Origin: RGIG4576 sp045656705
Lineage (GTDB): Bacteria > Bacteroidota > Bacteroidia > Bacteroidales > Muribaculaceae
Assembly: GCA_045656705.1 (NCBI GenBank)
Contig: JAZORR010000016.1
Span: forward strand, 17,505 to 81,504
Direction: 5' to 3'
Length of the DNA: 64,000 nt
A program made the translations under genes and the position numbers. Positions 51,431 to 59,739 of this stretch are shown in pieces; the first letter of the stretch is position 1, and each line of letters begins with the position of its first letter. Under the pieces are notes generated by a model. It had not been told where the DNA came from, made no database searches, and saw nothing but the letters and a program-made list of their open reading frames with translations.

Positions 51431-52888
51431 ATGACTCCTTGGGTAGTATTAGCAACGATTGTAGGTTATTTTTGCCTACTATTCCTCATTACATTCTTGG
51501 CTAATCGCAAGAGTAAAGATGCAGGATTCTATGCCGATAGCGTAAAGGCACCATGGTGGATAGTATCATTTGCCACAATGGGTGCAGCCATCTCGGGCGT
51601 GACCTTTGTGTCGGTGCCAGGTATGGTGGAAGCTAAAGGTTTCTCTTATCTTCAAATGCAATTTGGTTTCATCTTTGGTTATGCCGTGGTAGCATTTATG
51701 CTTGTGCCAATGTTCTACAAGCGTAACCTTGTATCAATCTATGGATATCTTGCACAACGCTTCGGTGGATACACTCACAAGAGTGGTGCATGGTTCTTCT
51801 TTGTATCAAAGATGCTTGGTGCAGCAGTGCGTTTCTATGTGGTGTGTGTTACATTGCAAGCATTGGTGTTTGCTCCACTTGGTATTCCATTTGAAGTGAA
51901 TGTGCTTTTCACAGTAGCACTTATTTGGCTTTACACAAAGCAAGGTGGTGTGAAGACTGTGATTTGGACCGATACATTGAAATCGTTCTGTCTTGTGGCA
52001 TCGGTGCTATTGTGTATCATTATCATTGCTAACAGCCTTGGTTATGGCTTTGGTGATATCTTCGGCGCAATTGCCAACGATCCTAATAGCAAACTATTCT
52101 ACTTTGATAATCCAAAGGAAGGAACTTACTTCTGGAAGCAATTTATTGCAGGTATCTTCATGGTGATTGCTACTTGTGGTCTTGACCAAGATATGATGCA
52201 ACGCAACCTTGCATGTAAGAACTTCAAGGAATCACAAAAGAATATGCTTGTGAGTGCAGTGACTCAAGTATTCGTGGTAGGTTTGTTCCTATGTCTTGGT
52301 GTTCTTCTTTACCAATATGCTGGTAAGATGAATATCACTGCTGATAAGAGTGACGACTTGTTTGGTCTTATCGCTGCAGGTGGCACAATGCCTATCTATG
52401 TGGGTATTCTATTCATTCTTGGCTTGTGTGCTGCTGCTTATTCTGCTGCAGGTTCGGCTCTTACAGCACTTACTACATCGTTCACAGTAGATATTCTAAA
52501 GACTCAAGATAAGGAAGATAAGAGCAAAGAAAAATCAAAGCGCGAAATGGTGCACATTGCTATGGCAGTGGTGATGGCTATTGTGATTATCGTATTCTAC
52601 TACTTGAATAGCCAAGACGCAATTAGTGCAGTATACTCTATTGCAAGTTACACTTATGGCCCGATCCTTGGTTTGTTTGTGTTCGGTATGTTCATTAAGA
52701 ACAAGGTACACGACCGCCTTGTGCCATATGTATGTGTGGCATCGCCAGTAATTTGCTACTTTGTGCAAGAAGCACTACTCACATATTTTGGTTATGTGAT
52801 GAGTTTTGAATTGCTTCTGTTGAATGCATTTGTAACAGTGGCAGGTCTTGCACTTATTGCTAAGAAAGAAAAGGCACAAGAAGTGTAA
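51431..52888 (+). CDS. Sodium:solute symporter family transporter
   Basis: A 485-residue protein with about 13 membrane helices of the SSS (LeuT-fold) family. Visible blocks are FATMGAAISGVTFVSVPGMVEAKG, YGYLAQRFGGYTHKSGAWFF, GGVKTVIWTDTLKSF, ATCGLDQDMMQRNLACKNFKES and AAYSAAGSALTALTTSFTVDI, matching the sodium and substrate sites. The substrate is unknown; its place after the NamZ gene (31 bp) makes a muramic-acid sugar or muropeptide a reasonable guess. A WYL regulator gene follows 12 bp downstream in the same direction. Confidence 0.92.
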   Translation: MTPWVVLATIVGYFCLLFLITFLANRKSKDAGFYADSVKAPWWIVSFATMGAAISGVTFVSVPGMVEAKGFSYLQMQFGFIFGYAVVAFMLVPMFYKRNLVSIYGYLAQRFGGYTHKSGAWFFFVSKMLGAAVRFYVVCVTLQALVFAPLGIPFEVNVLFTVALIWLYTKQGGVKTVIWTDTLKSFCLVASVLLCIIIIANSLGYGFGDIFGAIANDPNSKLFYFDNPKEGTYFWKQFIAGIFMVIATCGLDQDMMQRNLACKNFKESQKNMLVSAVTQVFVVGLFLCLGVLLYQYAGKMNITADKSDDLFGLIAAGGTMPIYVGILFILGLCAAAYSAAGSALTALTTSFTVDILKTQDKEDKSKEKSKREMVHIAMAVVMAIVIIVFYYLNSQDAISAVYSIASYTYGPILGLFVFGMFIKNKVHDRLVPYVCVASPVICYFVQEALLTYFGYVMSFELLLLNAFVTVAGLALIAKKEKAQEV

Positions 52889-52900
52889 TCATAGCCGTAT

Positions 52901-53806
52901 ATGGCTCACAAAATCATAAATAAATACATTTGGATAGTGGATACTATCCAACGATATGGAAGAATCACCCGCGAGGATTTGAATAACTTGTGGGTGAAAT
53001 CTTCTTTGTCGGAAGGCGAACCGATGTCGCGTCGATCATTCTATAATTATCGTCAAGGCATAGCCGAAACTTTCAATATTCAAATCGAAAGCAGCCCTGG
53101 CTCTTATGAATATTACATATCGAGCGAGGGCGACGATAATGCATCGAAACTGATAAACCTTATGCTCGACTCTGTGGCGATGAGTGATATGCTTAGCGAC
53201 TCCCATTCGGTGAGTAATCGTATAATACTCGAAGATGTGCCTTCGGCGCGTATCAATCTGCCTACGGTGATGGGTGCTCTCAAATCGCTAAATCGCATTA
53301 CATTTACCTATCACGCACATAATCGCATATCGGCAAAGGACGATGTGGTGATAGAACCGTATTGTGTGCGATTGTTTAAGCAATTGTGGTATGTGATAGG
53401 CTATAATGTAAAGGATAAGAAGATTAAGACATATTCACTTGATAGAATAAGTAATCTTGTGGTAAATTCCGACACATTTGTGATGCCTGCCGATTTTGAT
53501 GGCAATGCCTATTTCTATTATTGCTTTGGGGTGATGACCAGCCAGAGCAAGCCAAAGAAGGTAACTTTGAAGGCGTCGAAGAATAAAGCAAAATACTTGC
53601 GTGCATTGCCACTGCATCACACACAGAAGGAGATTTCGCACGAAGGAAGTTCGCTTTTTACTTATGATTTGTGTATTACCAACGATTTGGTGGCAGAAAT
53701 TCTGTCGTTTGGTTCGGAAGTGGAGGTGATAACGCCACCAGAACTGAAAACTCTTGTGCTGGTGCAATTGAAAAATACACTTGCCTTATACGAATCACAA
53801 CAGTAA
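52901..53806 (+). CDS. WYL-domain transcriptional regulator
   Basis: A 301-residue regulator. The N-terminal helix-turn-helix is about 15-70 (WIVDTIQRYGRITREDLNNLW, SRRSFYNYRQGIAETF). The WYL domain runs about 125-220 (ITFTYHAHNRISAKDDVVIEPYCVRLF then QLWYVIGYN with the W-Y core, and SLDRISNL). A WCX-type tail follows (EILSFGSEVEVITPPELKTL). WYL regulators bind small ligands or nucleic acids. It is last in the namZ-symporter transcript (12 bp gap), so it may control that cassette. A terminator follows at 53816-53856. Confidence 0.88.
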   Translation: MAHKIINKYIWIVDTIQRYGRITREDLNNLWVKSSLSEGEPMSRRSFYNYRQGIAETFNIQIESSPGSYEYYISSEGDDNASKLINLMLDSVAMSDMLSDSHSVSNRIILEDVPSARINLPTVMGALKSLNRITFTYHAHNRISAKDDVVIEPYCVRLFKQLWYVIGYNVKDKKIKTYSLDRISNLVVNSDTFVMPADFDGNAYFYYCFGVMTSQSKPKKVTLKASKNKAKYLRALPLHHTQKEISHEGSSLFTYDLCITNDLVAEILSFGSEVEVITPPELKTLVLVQLKNTLALYESQQ

Positions 53807-53815
53807 TATAGATAA

Positions 53816-53856
53816 AATGAGGAGAAATGTCAATGGCGTTTCTCTTCATTGTTTTA
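53816..53856 (+). terminator. Intrinsic terminator of the namZ-symporter-WYL unit
   Basis: AATGAGGAGAAA (53816-53827) pairs with TTTCTCTTCATT (53839-53850), with one G-U pair, followed by GTTTTAT. It starts 10 bp past the WYL stop. Confidence 0.7.
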
Positions 53857-53886
53857 TAGAGGTTTGATAGATGGATTATGATATAA

Positions 53887-53918
53887 AAACAAAAAAGTCT
53901 TGAATTTCTTCAAGACTT
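53887..53918 (-). terminator. Terminator of tRNA-Asp
   Basis: AAGTCTTGAA (53895-53904) pairs with TTCAAGACTT (53909-53918). On the minus strand a T-run follows (TTTTGTTTTT). It begins 5 bp past the tRNA. Confidence 0.85.
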
Positions 53919-53922
53919 CTTG

Positions 53923-53996
53923 CGGTGCGTACGGGACTCGAACCCGTGACCCCATGCGTGACAGGCATGTATTCTAACCAACTGAACTAACGCACC
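53923..53996 (-). tRNA. tRNA-Asp (anticodon GTC)
   Basis: Read on the minus strand: the acceptor GGTGCGT (53996-53990) pairs with ACGCACC (53930-53924), and the discriminator is G (53923). The anticodon GTC lies at 53962-53960 in a CATGC/GCATG stem, and the T loop is TTCGAGT. CCA is not encoded. Confidence 0.95.
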
Positions 53997-54035
53997 AAAT
54001 TTCTTTTGTGCAAACCTCTCGTGGTTTTGTGAGTA

Positions 54036-54065
54036 CAAAGTTACGCATTTTATTTGGATTTGCAA
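54036..54065 (-). promoter_or_regulatory. Promoter of tRNA-Asp
   Basis: Minus-strand TTG (54065-54063), 19-bp spacer, TAACTTTG (54043-54036). The tRNA 5' end is 40 bp downstream. Confidence 0.7.
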
Positions 54066-54177
54066 GCATATTTGCAGAAAAATATTTCAAAAAGTGCATT
54101 TTTTTAGTGAAAAGGGTAAAATTCTCATAGTTTCGGAGGTGGTGTGAATAAATTTAGCGATAAAAATTGAGTGTAAG

Positions 54178-54210
54178 ATTGTGTGAATTGGATGCGATTT
54201 GCTAAATTTG
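54178..54210 (+). promoter_or_regulatory. Promoter of ruvB, giving a near-leaderless mRNA
   Basis: ATTG (54178-54181), 21-bp spacer, TAAATTTG (54203-54210). The ruvB ATG is at 54219, only 8 bp after the -7 element, so the mRNA would start within a few bases of the start codon. Confidence 0.6.
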
Positions 54211-54218
54211 CATTATAT

Positions 54219-55247
54219 ATGGAAGACGATTTTGATATAAGAAGAGGAAGAGTGGATGCCGACCGTGATTTTGAGCGCGCTTTGCGTCCCGAACGATTTG
54301 AAGATTTTAGTGGTCAGGATAAAATCATCGAAAATCTGAGCATCTTTGTTCAGGCTGCTCGTGCGCGTGGTGAGGCTCTTGACCATGTACTGCTTTATGG
54401 ACCTCCAGGGCTTGGGAAGACCACATTATCGGGTATTGTGGCCAACGAACTCGGAGTGGGCTTTAAAATCACTTCGGGTCCTGTGCTTGATAAACCAGGC
54501 GACCTTGCAGGTATTCTCACCTCACTCGAAGAGAATGATGTGCTATTTATTGACGAAATCCACCGTTTGAGCCCGATAGTAGAGGAGTATCTATACTCGG
54601 CTATGGAGGATTATCGCATAGATATAATGATAGATAAGGGACCGGGAGCCAGATCGGTGCAACTGTCGTTGTCGCCATTTACGCTCATTGGTGCCACTAC
54701 TCGTAGTGGATTGCTTACTTCTCCATTGCGTGCGCGTTTTGGTATAAACTGTCACTTGGAATACTATGACCACCAAGTGCTTGTGAATATTGTGAAGCGT
54801 TCGGCACGATTGCTTAATGTGCCTATTACTGATGAGGCAGCTCTTGAAGTGGCCTTGAGAAGTAGGGGCACGCCACGTATAGCAAATGCTCTACTGCGTA
54901 GAGTGCGTGACTTTGCGCAAGTGAAAGGTAATGGAAGTATCGACACAGAAATAGCTCGTTATGCGCTCAAGGCATTGAATATAGATAAGTATGGTCTTGA
55001 TGAGGTGGATAACAAATTACTTACTACTATTATAGATAAGTTTAAGGGTGGTCCTGTGGGACTGTCTACTATAGCTACAGCTCTTGGCGAAGATGCTGGT
55101 ACGGTGGAAGAAGTGTATGAACCATACTTGATAAAAGAAGGTTTTATCAAGCGTACTCCTCGCGGTAGAGAGGTGACCGAACTCGCCTATAAGCATCTTG
55201 GTCGCGACAGATATAGCGAGCAAGGTAGTTTGTTCGATGAATTATAA
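54219..55247 (+). CDS. ruvB: Holliday junction helicase RuvB
   Basis: A 342-residue AAA+ motor that drives branch migration of Holliday junctions with RuvA. Walker A GPPGLGKTT is at 61-69 and FIDEIHRLS (Walker B) follows; GARSVQLSLSPFTLIGATTRSGLL and RSRGTPRIANALLRRVRDFA are standard blocks. The C-terminal winged helix has IKEGFIKRTPRGREVTELAYKHLG. The start is the ATG at 54219 (MEDDFDIRRG, as in relatives); a GTG 12 codons earlier would put the promoter -7 element inside the gene. It is followed 15 bp later by a polysaccharide flippase gene, as often in Bacteroidota. Confidence 0.95.
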   Translation: MEDDFDIRRGRVDADRDFERALRPERFEDFSGQDKIIENLSIFVQAARARGEALDHVLLYGPPGLGKTTLSGIVANELGVGFKITSGPVLDKPGDLAGILTSLEENDVLFIDEIHRLSPIVEEYLYSAMEDYRIDIMIDKGPGARSVQLSLSPFTLIGATTRSGLLTSPLRARFGINCHLEYYDHQVLVNIVKRSARLLNVPITDEAALEVALRSRGTPRIANALLRRVRDFAQVKGNGSIDTEIARYALKALNIDKYGLDEVDNKLLTTIIDKFKGGPVGLSTIATALGEDAGTVEEVYEPYLIKEGFIKRTPRGREVTELAYKHLGRDRYSEQGSLFDEL

Positions 55248-55262
55248 CGACCAATTTGAGAT

Positions 55263-56747
55263 ATGGCAGGACTTAAATCGCTGGCAAAGGATACGGTAAT
55301 ATATGGGTTGAGCAGTATAGTGGGTAGATTTCTAAACTATCTGCTCGTGCCATTGTATACGGCCAAGATGAGTGCTGAATCGGGAGGTTATGGCGTGGTG
55401 ACAAATGTGTATTCCTACACGGCATTGCTCTTGGTGATACTCGTGTATGGTATGGAAACCACACTTTTCCGCTATTGCACCAAAGAAGGGGAAAAACCAA
55501 GTAAGGTGTATTCTACGATACTCACCTCGGTGGGATTCACATCGTTGCTATTTGTGGGGTTTGTGATGGCGTTTCTATCGCCTATATCGGGTGCGATGGG
55601 ATATGCAGAGCATCCCGAATATATAGGAGTGATGGCTGTGGTGGTGGCAATGGATGCATTTCAGGCTATACCATTCAGTTACTTACGCCATAAAAAGCGT
55701 GCTATAAAGTTTGCTTCGTTGAAGCTGCTCTTCATCGTGATAAATATCGCACTCAATTTGCTTTATTTTGTGGCATTGCCTTCGCTGTATGTGAGTTACC
55801 CCGATGTGTTGGGTAAGATATACTGCCCTGAGGTTGGCGTGGGATATGTGTTTTATCTCAATTTGGTGTGTACCTCTATTGTGATGCTATGTTTATTGCC
55901 CGAATTGCGAGGGTTTAAATGGGAGTTTGATTGGGGATTATTGAAGCGAATGCTTGCCTATAGTTCACCTATACTATTGCTCGGTATAGCAGGCGTGCTT
56001 AATCAGAATGCCGATAAGATAATGTTTCCGTTTCTCTATGATCAGACCGACGCAAAGACCCAGCTTGGTATATATGGTGCAGCAAGTAAAATAGCAATGA
56101 TTATGGCTATGATATTGCAGGCCTTCAGGTATGCCTACGAGCCGTTTGTGTTTGATAAGAGCAAGGATAAGGATAGCCGTGAAACTTATGCCGTGACAAT
56201 GAAATACTTTGTGGTGTTCACGTTATTGGCATTTCTTGTGGTGATGGCATACCTTGATATAATAAAGTATATTATAGCACCCGACTATTGGGAAGGGCTT
56301 AAAGTGGTGCCTATAGTGATGGTGGCAGAAATAATGATGGGTGTTTATTTTAATCTGTCATTTTGGTATAAACTTACCGACCAAACTATGTGGGGCGCAG
56401 TGTTCTCGGGAATAGGAGTGGCAGTGCTTCTCGGAGTGAATGTGCTCTTTGTGCCACAATATGGCTATATGGCTTGTGCTTGGGGTGGTGTGGCTGGTTA
56501 TGGTACTGCGATGTTGCTCTCATATTTTGTGGGCCAAAAGAAATATCCAATAGCTTATCCAGTGAAATCTATGCTTGGCTATGTGGCTCTCACAGTGGTG
56601 CTATTTGTGGCTATGCAGGCCGTTAAGAGCTGTGGAATGTGGGTGCAAGTGGCTGTAAATACGGCCCTATTGGTGTGCTTTGTGTGTGTGGTGGTGAAAG
56701 TGGAGAAATTCTCTTTTGGAAGAGTGTTGCAGAAACTAGAAAGATGA
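55263..56747 (+). CDS. Polysaccharide biosynthesis flippase (Wzx/MviN-like, MOP superfamily)
   Basis: A 494-residue protein with about 12-14 membrane helices. The N-terminal KSLAKDTVIYGLSSIVGRFLNYLLVPLYT is typical of Wzx/polysaccharide biosynthesis proteins (PF01943/PF14667), and QNADKIMFPFLYDQTDAKTQLGIYG and YRYAYEPFVFDKS-like segments follow. It should move lipid-linked sugar units or a related lipid across the inner membrane. The gene follows ruvB closely (15 bp), a conserved pairing in the phylum, with no other polysaccharide gene beside it. A strong terminator follows. The substrate is unknown. Confidence 0.88.
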   Translation: MAGLKSLAKDTVIYGLSSIVGRFLNYLLVPLYTAKMSAESGGYGVVTNVYSYTALLLVILVYGMETTLFRYCTKEGEKPSKVYSTILTSVGFTSLLFVGFVMAFLSPISGAMGYAEHPEYIGVMAVVVAMDAFQAIPFSYLRHKKRAIKFASLKLLFIVINIALNLLYFVALPSLYVSYPDVLGKIYCPEVGVGYVFYLNLVCTSIVMLCLLPELRGFKWEFDWGLLKRMLAYSSPILLLGIAGVLNQNADKIMFPFLYDQTDAKTQLGIYGAASKIAMIMAMILQAFRYAYEPFVFDKSKDKDSRETYAVTMKYFVVFTLLAFLVVMAYLDIIKYIIAPDYWEGLKVVPIVMVAEIMMGVYFNLSFWYKLTDQTMWGAVFSGIGVAVLLGVNVLFVPQYGYMACAWGGVAGYGTAMLLSYFVGQKKYPIAYPVKSMLGYVALTVVLFVAMQAVKSCGMWVQVAVNTALLVCFVCVVVKVEKFSFGRVLQKLER

Positions 56748-56807
56748 AAGTTTTCCAAAAATATTTTTAGAAAGTTGTAATACAATCAGTTAGGGATTTA
56801 ACTGAGT

Positions 56808-56854
56808 GAAAAAGTTTTCCAAAATGAAAATTTGTGGAAAACTTTTTCTTTTGT
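56808..56854 (+). terminator. Intrinsic terminator of the ruvB-flippase unit
   Basis: GAAAAAGTTTTCCA (56808-56821) and TGGAAAACTTTTTC (56835-56848) form a 14-bp perfect stem, followed by TTTTGTT. It begins 60 bp past the flippase stop. Confidence 0.85.
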
Positions 56855-56856
56855 TA

Positions 56857-56888
56857 TTTGCAAAACAAAGTAAATGTTTATATTTTTG
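56857..56888 (+). promoter_or_regulatory. Promoter of nrdDG
   Basis: TTTG (56857-56860), 20-bp spacer, TATTTTTG (56881-56888). The nrdD ATG is 33 bp after the -7 element. Confidence 0.7.
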
Positions 56889-56921
56889 TAGTCTCAAAAC
56901 AAACCAATCAATTCAAGATTT

Positions 56922-59126
56922 ATGATACAAACAGTGATAAAGCGCGATGGGCGCATTGTGGGCTATAACGAAGAGAAAATCAAGGCTGCCATTCGCAAGG
57001 CGATGATTACTACCGACCTTGGCGAAGATGAGGCACTTATCCAAAAAATTACCGATCGCATAGGAATGACCGGCAACGAGCAAATGACTGTTGAGGAAAT
57101 ACAAGACCGTGTGGAAATGGAACTAATGAAGTCGCCTCGCAAGGAGGTGGCAAAGCGTTATATAGCCTATCGCGACCAACGCAATATTGCGCGTCAGGCC
57201 AAGACACGCGATATGTTTCTTGAAATCATAAATACAAAGAATAATGATATCACTCGCGAAAATGCGAATATGAACACCGATTCGCCAGCGGGAATGATGA
57301 TGAAATTTGCCAGCGAAACCACAAAGCCTTTCGTTGATGACTATCTACTGACTGAAGAGGCTCGTGTGGCAGTGAAAAACAATTATATTCACATTCATGA
57401 TAAGGACTATTATCCTACAAAGAGTCTTACTTGTGTGCAACATCCACTTAATAAGATTCTGGAGGGTGGTATTGCAGTGGGACACGGTGAGTCGCGTTCG
57501 GCAAAGCGTGTGGAAACTGCGAGTGTACTTGCATGTATCTCTATGGAAACAGCACAAAATGAAATGCATGGTGGACAGGCAATTCCAGCTTTCGACTTCT
57601 ACCTTGCACCATATGTGCGCTCATCATTTATCGAAGAATTGAAGAATGTGGAACGAATGCTTGGCGAAGACTTCTCTCACTTGTATGACAAGGAGGTAGA
57701 TGACTTCTTATATCGCGATTTGGATGGATTGGTTGGCGAAGAGAGAGCATTCCAGCATGCAATGAATCGCACGGTGAGTCGTGTGCATCAAGCTATGGAG
57801 GCATTTATTCACAATATGAATACTATTCACTCTCGTGGTGGCAACCAAGTGGTGTTTAGCTCGGTGAATTATGGTACTGATACCTCGGCCGAAGGTCGTT
57901 GCGTGATACGCGAAATACTGAATAGTACTTACGAAGGTGTGGGTGATGGTGCTACAGCTATTTTCCCTATCCAAATATGGAAAAAGAAGACTGGTGTGAA
58001 CTATGCACCTACCGACCGCAATTACGATCTTTATTGCTTGGCTTGCAAGGTGACGGCACGCCGTTTCTTCCCTAACTTTGTGAATCTTGATGCTACATAC
58101 AACTTCCACGAAAAATGGGATTTGAATGATCCTGAACGCTATAAATATGAGGTGGCTACTATGGGATGTCGCACTCGCGTGTTTGAAAACAGATATGGTG
58201 ATAAGACTTCAATAGGTCGTGGTAACCTTTCGTTTACTACAATCAATATTGTGCGTCTTGCTATAGAAGTGATGAATATACAAGACAAAGAAGAACGCTT
58301 GGCGCGCTTCTTCCAACGCCTTGATGAAACGATGGGTATCGTGGCACGCCAATTGTGCGAACGCTTTGATTTCCAAAAGACTGCATTGGCAAAGCAATTC
58401 CCACTTGTGATGAGTCGCTTGTGGAATGGCAGCGAAAACTTGAAAGTGGGCGATACTATTGCTCCGGTAATCAATCAAGGAACACTTGGTATAGGATTTA
58501 TCGGGTTGGCAGAATGTCTTATCGCTCTTGTGGGTAAGCACCATGGAGAGAGCGACGAGGCTCAAACATTGGGCTTGAAGATTGTGGGCCACATGCGTAG
58601 TCGTGCCAATGAGTTCAGCGAACGATATGAACACAACTTCAGTATCCTTGCTACTCCTGCCGAAGGCCTGTCGGGACGATTCACCAAGCGCGATAAGAAG
58701 ACTTTCGGCGTGATAAAGGGTGTTACCGACAAGGATTATTATACCAATTCCAACCATGTGCCAGTGTATTACCACTGTAGCCCTCGCCATAAGGCTAAAA
58801 TCGAAGGTCCTTACCACGAACTCACTCGTGGTGGTCATATATTCTATGTGGAAATTGATGGTGATGCTACTCACAATGAGGAGGCTATTCGCGATATCGT
58901 GGACTTGATGCACAAGAATAATATCGGTTATGGTTCGGTCAACCACAATCGCAATCACTGCCCTAAGTGTGGCCACGAAGATGCTCAAAAGGATGTGAAG
59001 CATTGCCCTAAGTGTGGAACTCAATTTGAAACTATCCAACGCATCACTGGTTACCTTGTGGGTACTACCGATCGCTGGAACTCGGGCAAACTTGCCGAAC
59101 TAAAGGACCGAGTGGTACACAGTTAG
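56922..59126 (+). CDS. nrdD: Anaerobic ribonucleoside-triphosphate reductase NrdD
   Basis: A 734-residue class III ribonucleotide reductase, which makes deoxyribonucleotides without oxygen. An ATP-cone regulatory domain is at about 1-92 (VIKRDGRIVGYNEEKIKAAI). The glycyl-radical barrel follows, with SLTCVQHPLNKILEGG, GGQAIPAFDFYLAPYV and NINMTIHSRGGNQ-like blocks and the active-site Cys regions. Near the C-terminus four cysteines (680, 683, 695, 698; CPKCGH...CPKCG) bind zinc, and the radical Gly is probably Gly710 in RITGYLVG. Length and order are normal for Bacteroidota. The activase gene follows 13 bp later. Its presence points to growth without oxygen. Confidence 0.96.
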   Translation: MIQTVIKRDGRIVGYNEEKIKAAIRKAMITTDLGEDEALIQKITDRIGMTGNEQMTVEEIQDRVEMELMKSPRKEVAKRYIAYRDQRNIARQAKTRDMFLEIINTKNNDITRENANMNTDSPAGMMMKFASETTKPFVDDYLLTEEARVAVKNNYIHIHDKDYYPTKSLTCVQHPLNKILEGGIAVGHGESRSAKRVETASVLACISMETAQNEMHGGQAIPAFDFYLAPYVRSSFIEELKNVERMLGEDFSHLYDKEVDDFLYRDLDGLVGEERAFQHAMNRTVSRVHQAMEAFIHNMNTIHSRGGNQVVFSSVNYGTDTSAEGRCVIREILNSTYEGVGDGATAIFPIQIWKKKTGVNYAPTDRNYDLYCLACKVTARRFFPNFVNLDATYNFHEKWDLNDPERYKYEVATMGCRTRVFENRYGDKTSIGRGNLSFTTINIVRLAIEVMNIQDKEERLARFFQRLDETMGIVARQLCERFDFQKTALAKQFPLVMSRLWNGSENLKVGDTIAPVINQGTLGIGFIGLAECLIALVGKHHGESDEAQTLGLKIVGHMRSRANEFSERYEHNFSILATPAEGLSGRFTKRDKKTFGVIKGVTDKDYYTNSNHVPVYYHCSPRHKAKIEGPYHELTRGGHIFYVEIDGDATHNEEAIRDIVDLMHKNNIGYGSVNHNRNHCPKCGHEDAQKDVKHCPKCGTQFETIQRITGYLVGTTDRWNSGKLAELKDRVVHS

Positions 59127-59139
59127 TCGGTTGTTGACT

Positions 59140-59628
59140 ATGAACAAAATACAAGTGCTTGATATAATGCCTGGGACCACAGTAGATGGTCCTGGGCTTC
59201 GCACATCGATATATGTGGCTGGATGCCAGCATAGGTGCAAAGGATGTCACAATCCTCAGTCGTGGGATTTCGGTGCCGGAGTGGCTATGAGCATCGAGGA
59301 GATAATGGCACGAGTGGTGGAGGAAGATTTCAATGTTACTCTCACAGGTGGTGATCCTTTGTGGCAAGTGGATAAGATACTGCCTCTTGCCGTGGCTATC
59401 AAGGAGAAAGGCTACAACATCTGGTGCTACACAGGATTTGTGTGGGAAGATATTGTGAAATCGGAACAAATGGTGGCAATTCTCCCTTATATAGATGTGA
59501 TAGTAGACGGCCGCTTCGTAGAATCGGAGCGTGATGTGTCGTTGCGATTTCGTGGCAGTCGCAATCAGCGAATGATAGATGTGAAAAAAAGCTTGGAGAG
59601 CGGAAAAGTGGTTGCTTGGGACAAGTGA
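59140..59628 (+). CDS. nrdG: Anaerobic ribonucleotide reductase activating enzyme NrdG
   Basis: A 162-residue radical SAM activase that puts the glycyl radical into NrdD. Cluster motif CX3CX2C at Cys29, Cys33, Cys36 (GCQHRCKGCHN), DGPGLRTSIYVAGC before it, and LTGGDPLWQ (SAM-binding) and GYNIWCYTGF after it. The ATG at 59140 is preferred; two TTGs just upstream (59131, 59134) are in frame. It is 13 bp after nrdD and clearly co-transcribed. Small size is normal for this family. Confidence 0.94.
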   Translation: MNKIQVLDIMPGTTVDGPGLRTSIYVAGCQHRCKGCHNPQSWDFGAGVAMSIEEIMARVVEEDFNVTLTGGDPLWQVDKILPLAVAIKEKGYNIWCYTGFVWEDIVKSEQMVAILPYIDVIVDGRFVESERDVSLRFRGSRNQRMIDVKKSLESGKVVAWDK

Positions 59629-59704
59629 TTATAAATTTCTACCTAATTCCCTAAAAAATAGTGATATTTCGGCCTTTTTTTACATCAATATGGTTTTTTA
59701 TAAT

Positions 59705-59712
59705 TAACTTTG
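59705..59712 (+). promoter_or_regulatory. -7 element of obgE
   Basis: TAACTTTG stands 27 bp before the obgE ATG. A clear -33 element was not seen. Confidence 0.45.
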
Positions 59713-59739
59713 CTTGTTTTTAATTAATTTAGGGAGATT

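Noticed and set aside
58209..59039. 276-codon minus-strand frame
   Set aside because: It is antisense to nrdD, whose catalytic and zinc motifs lie on the plus strand. The open frame is a by-product of codon use.
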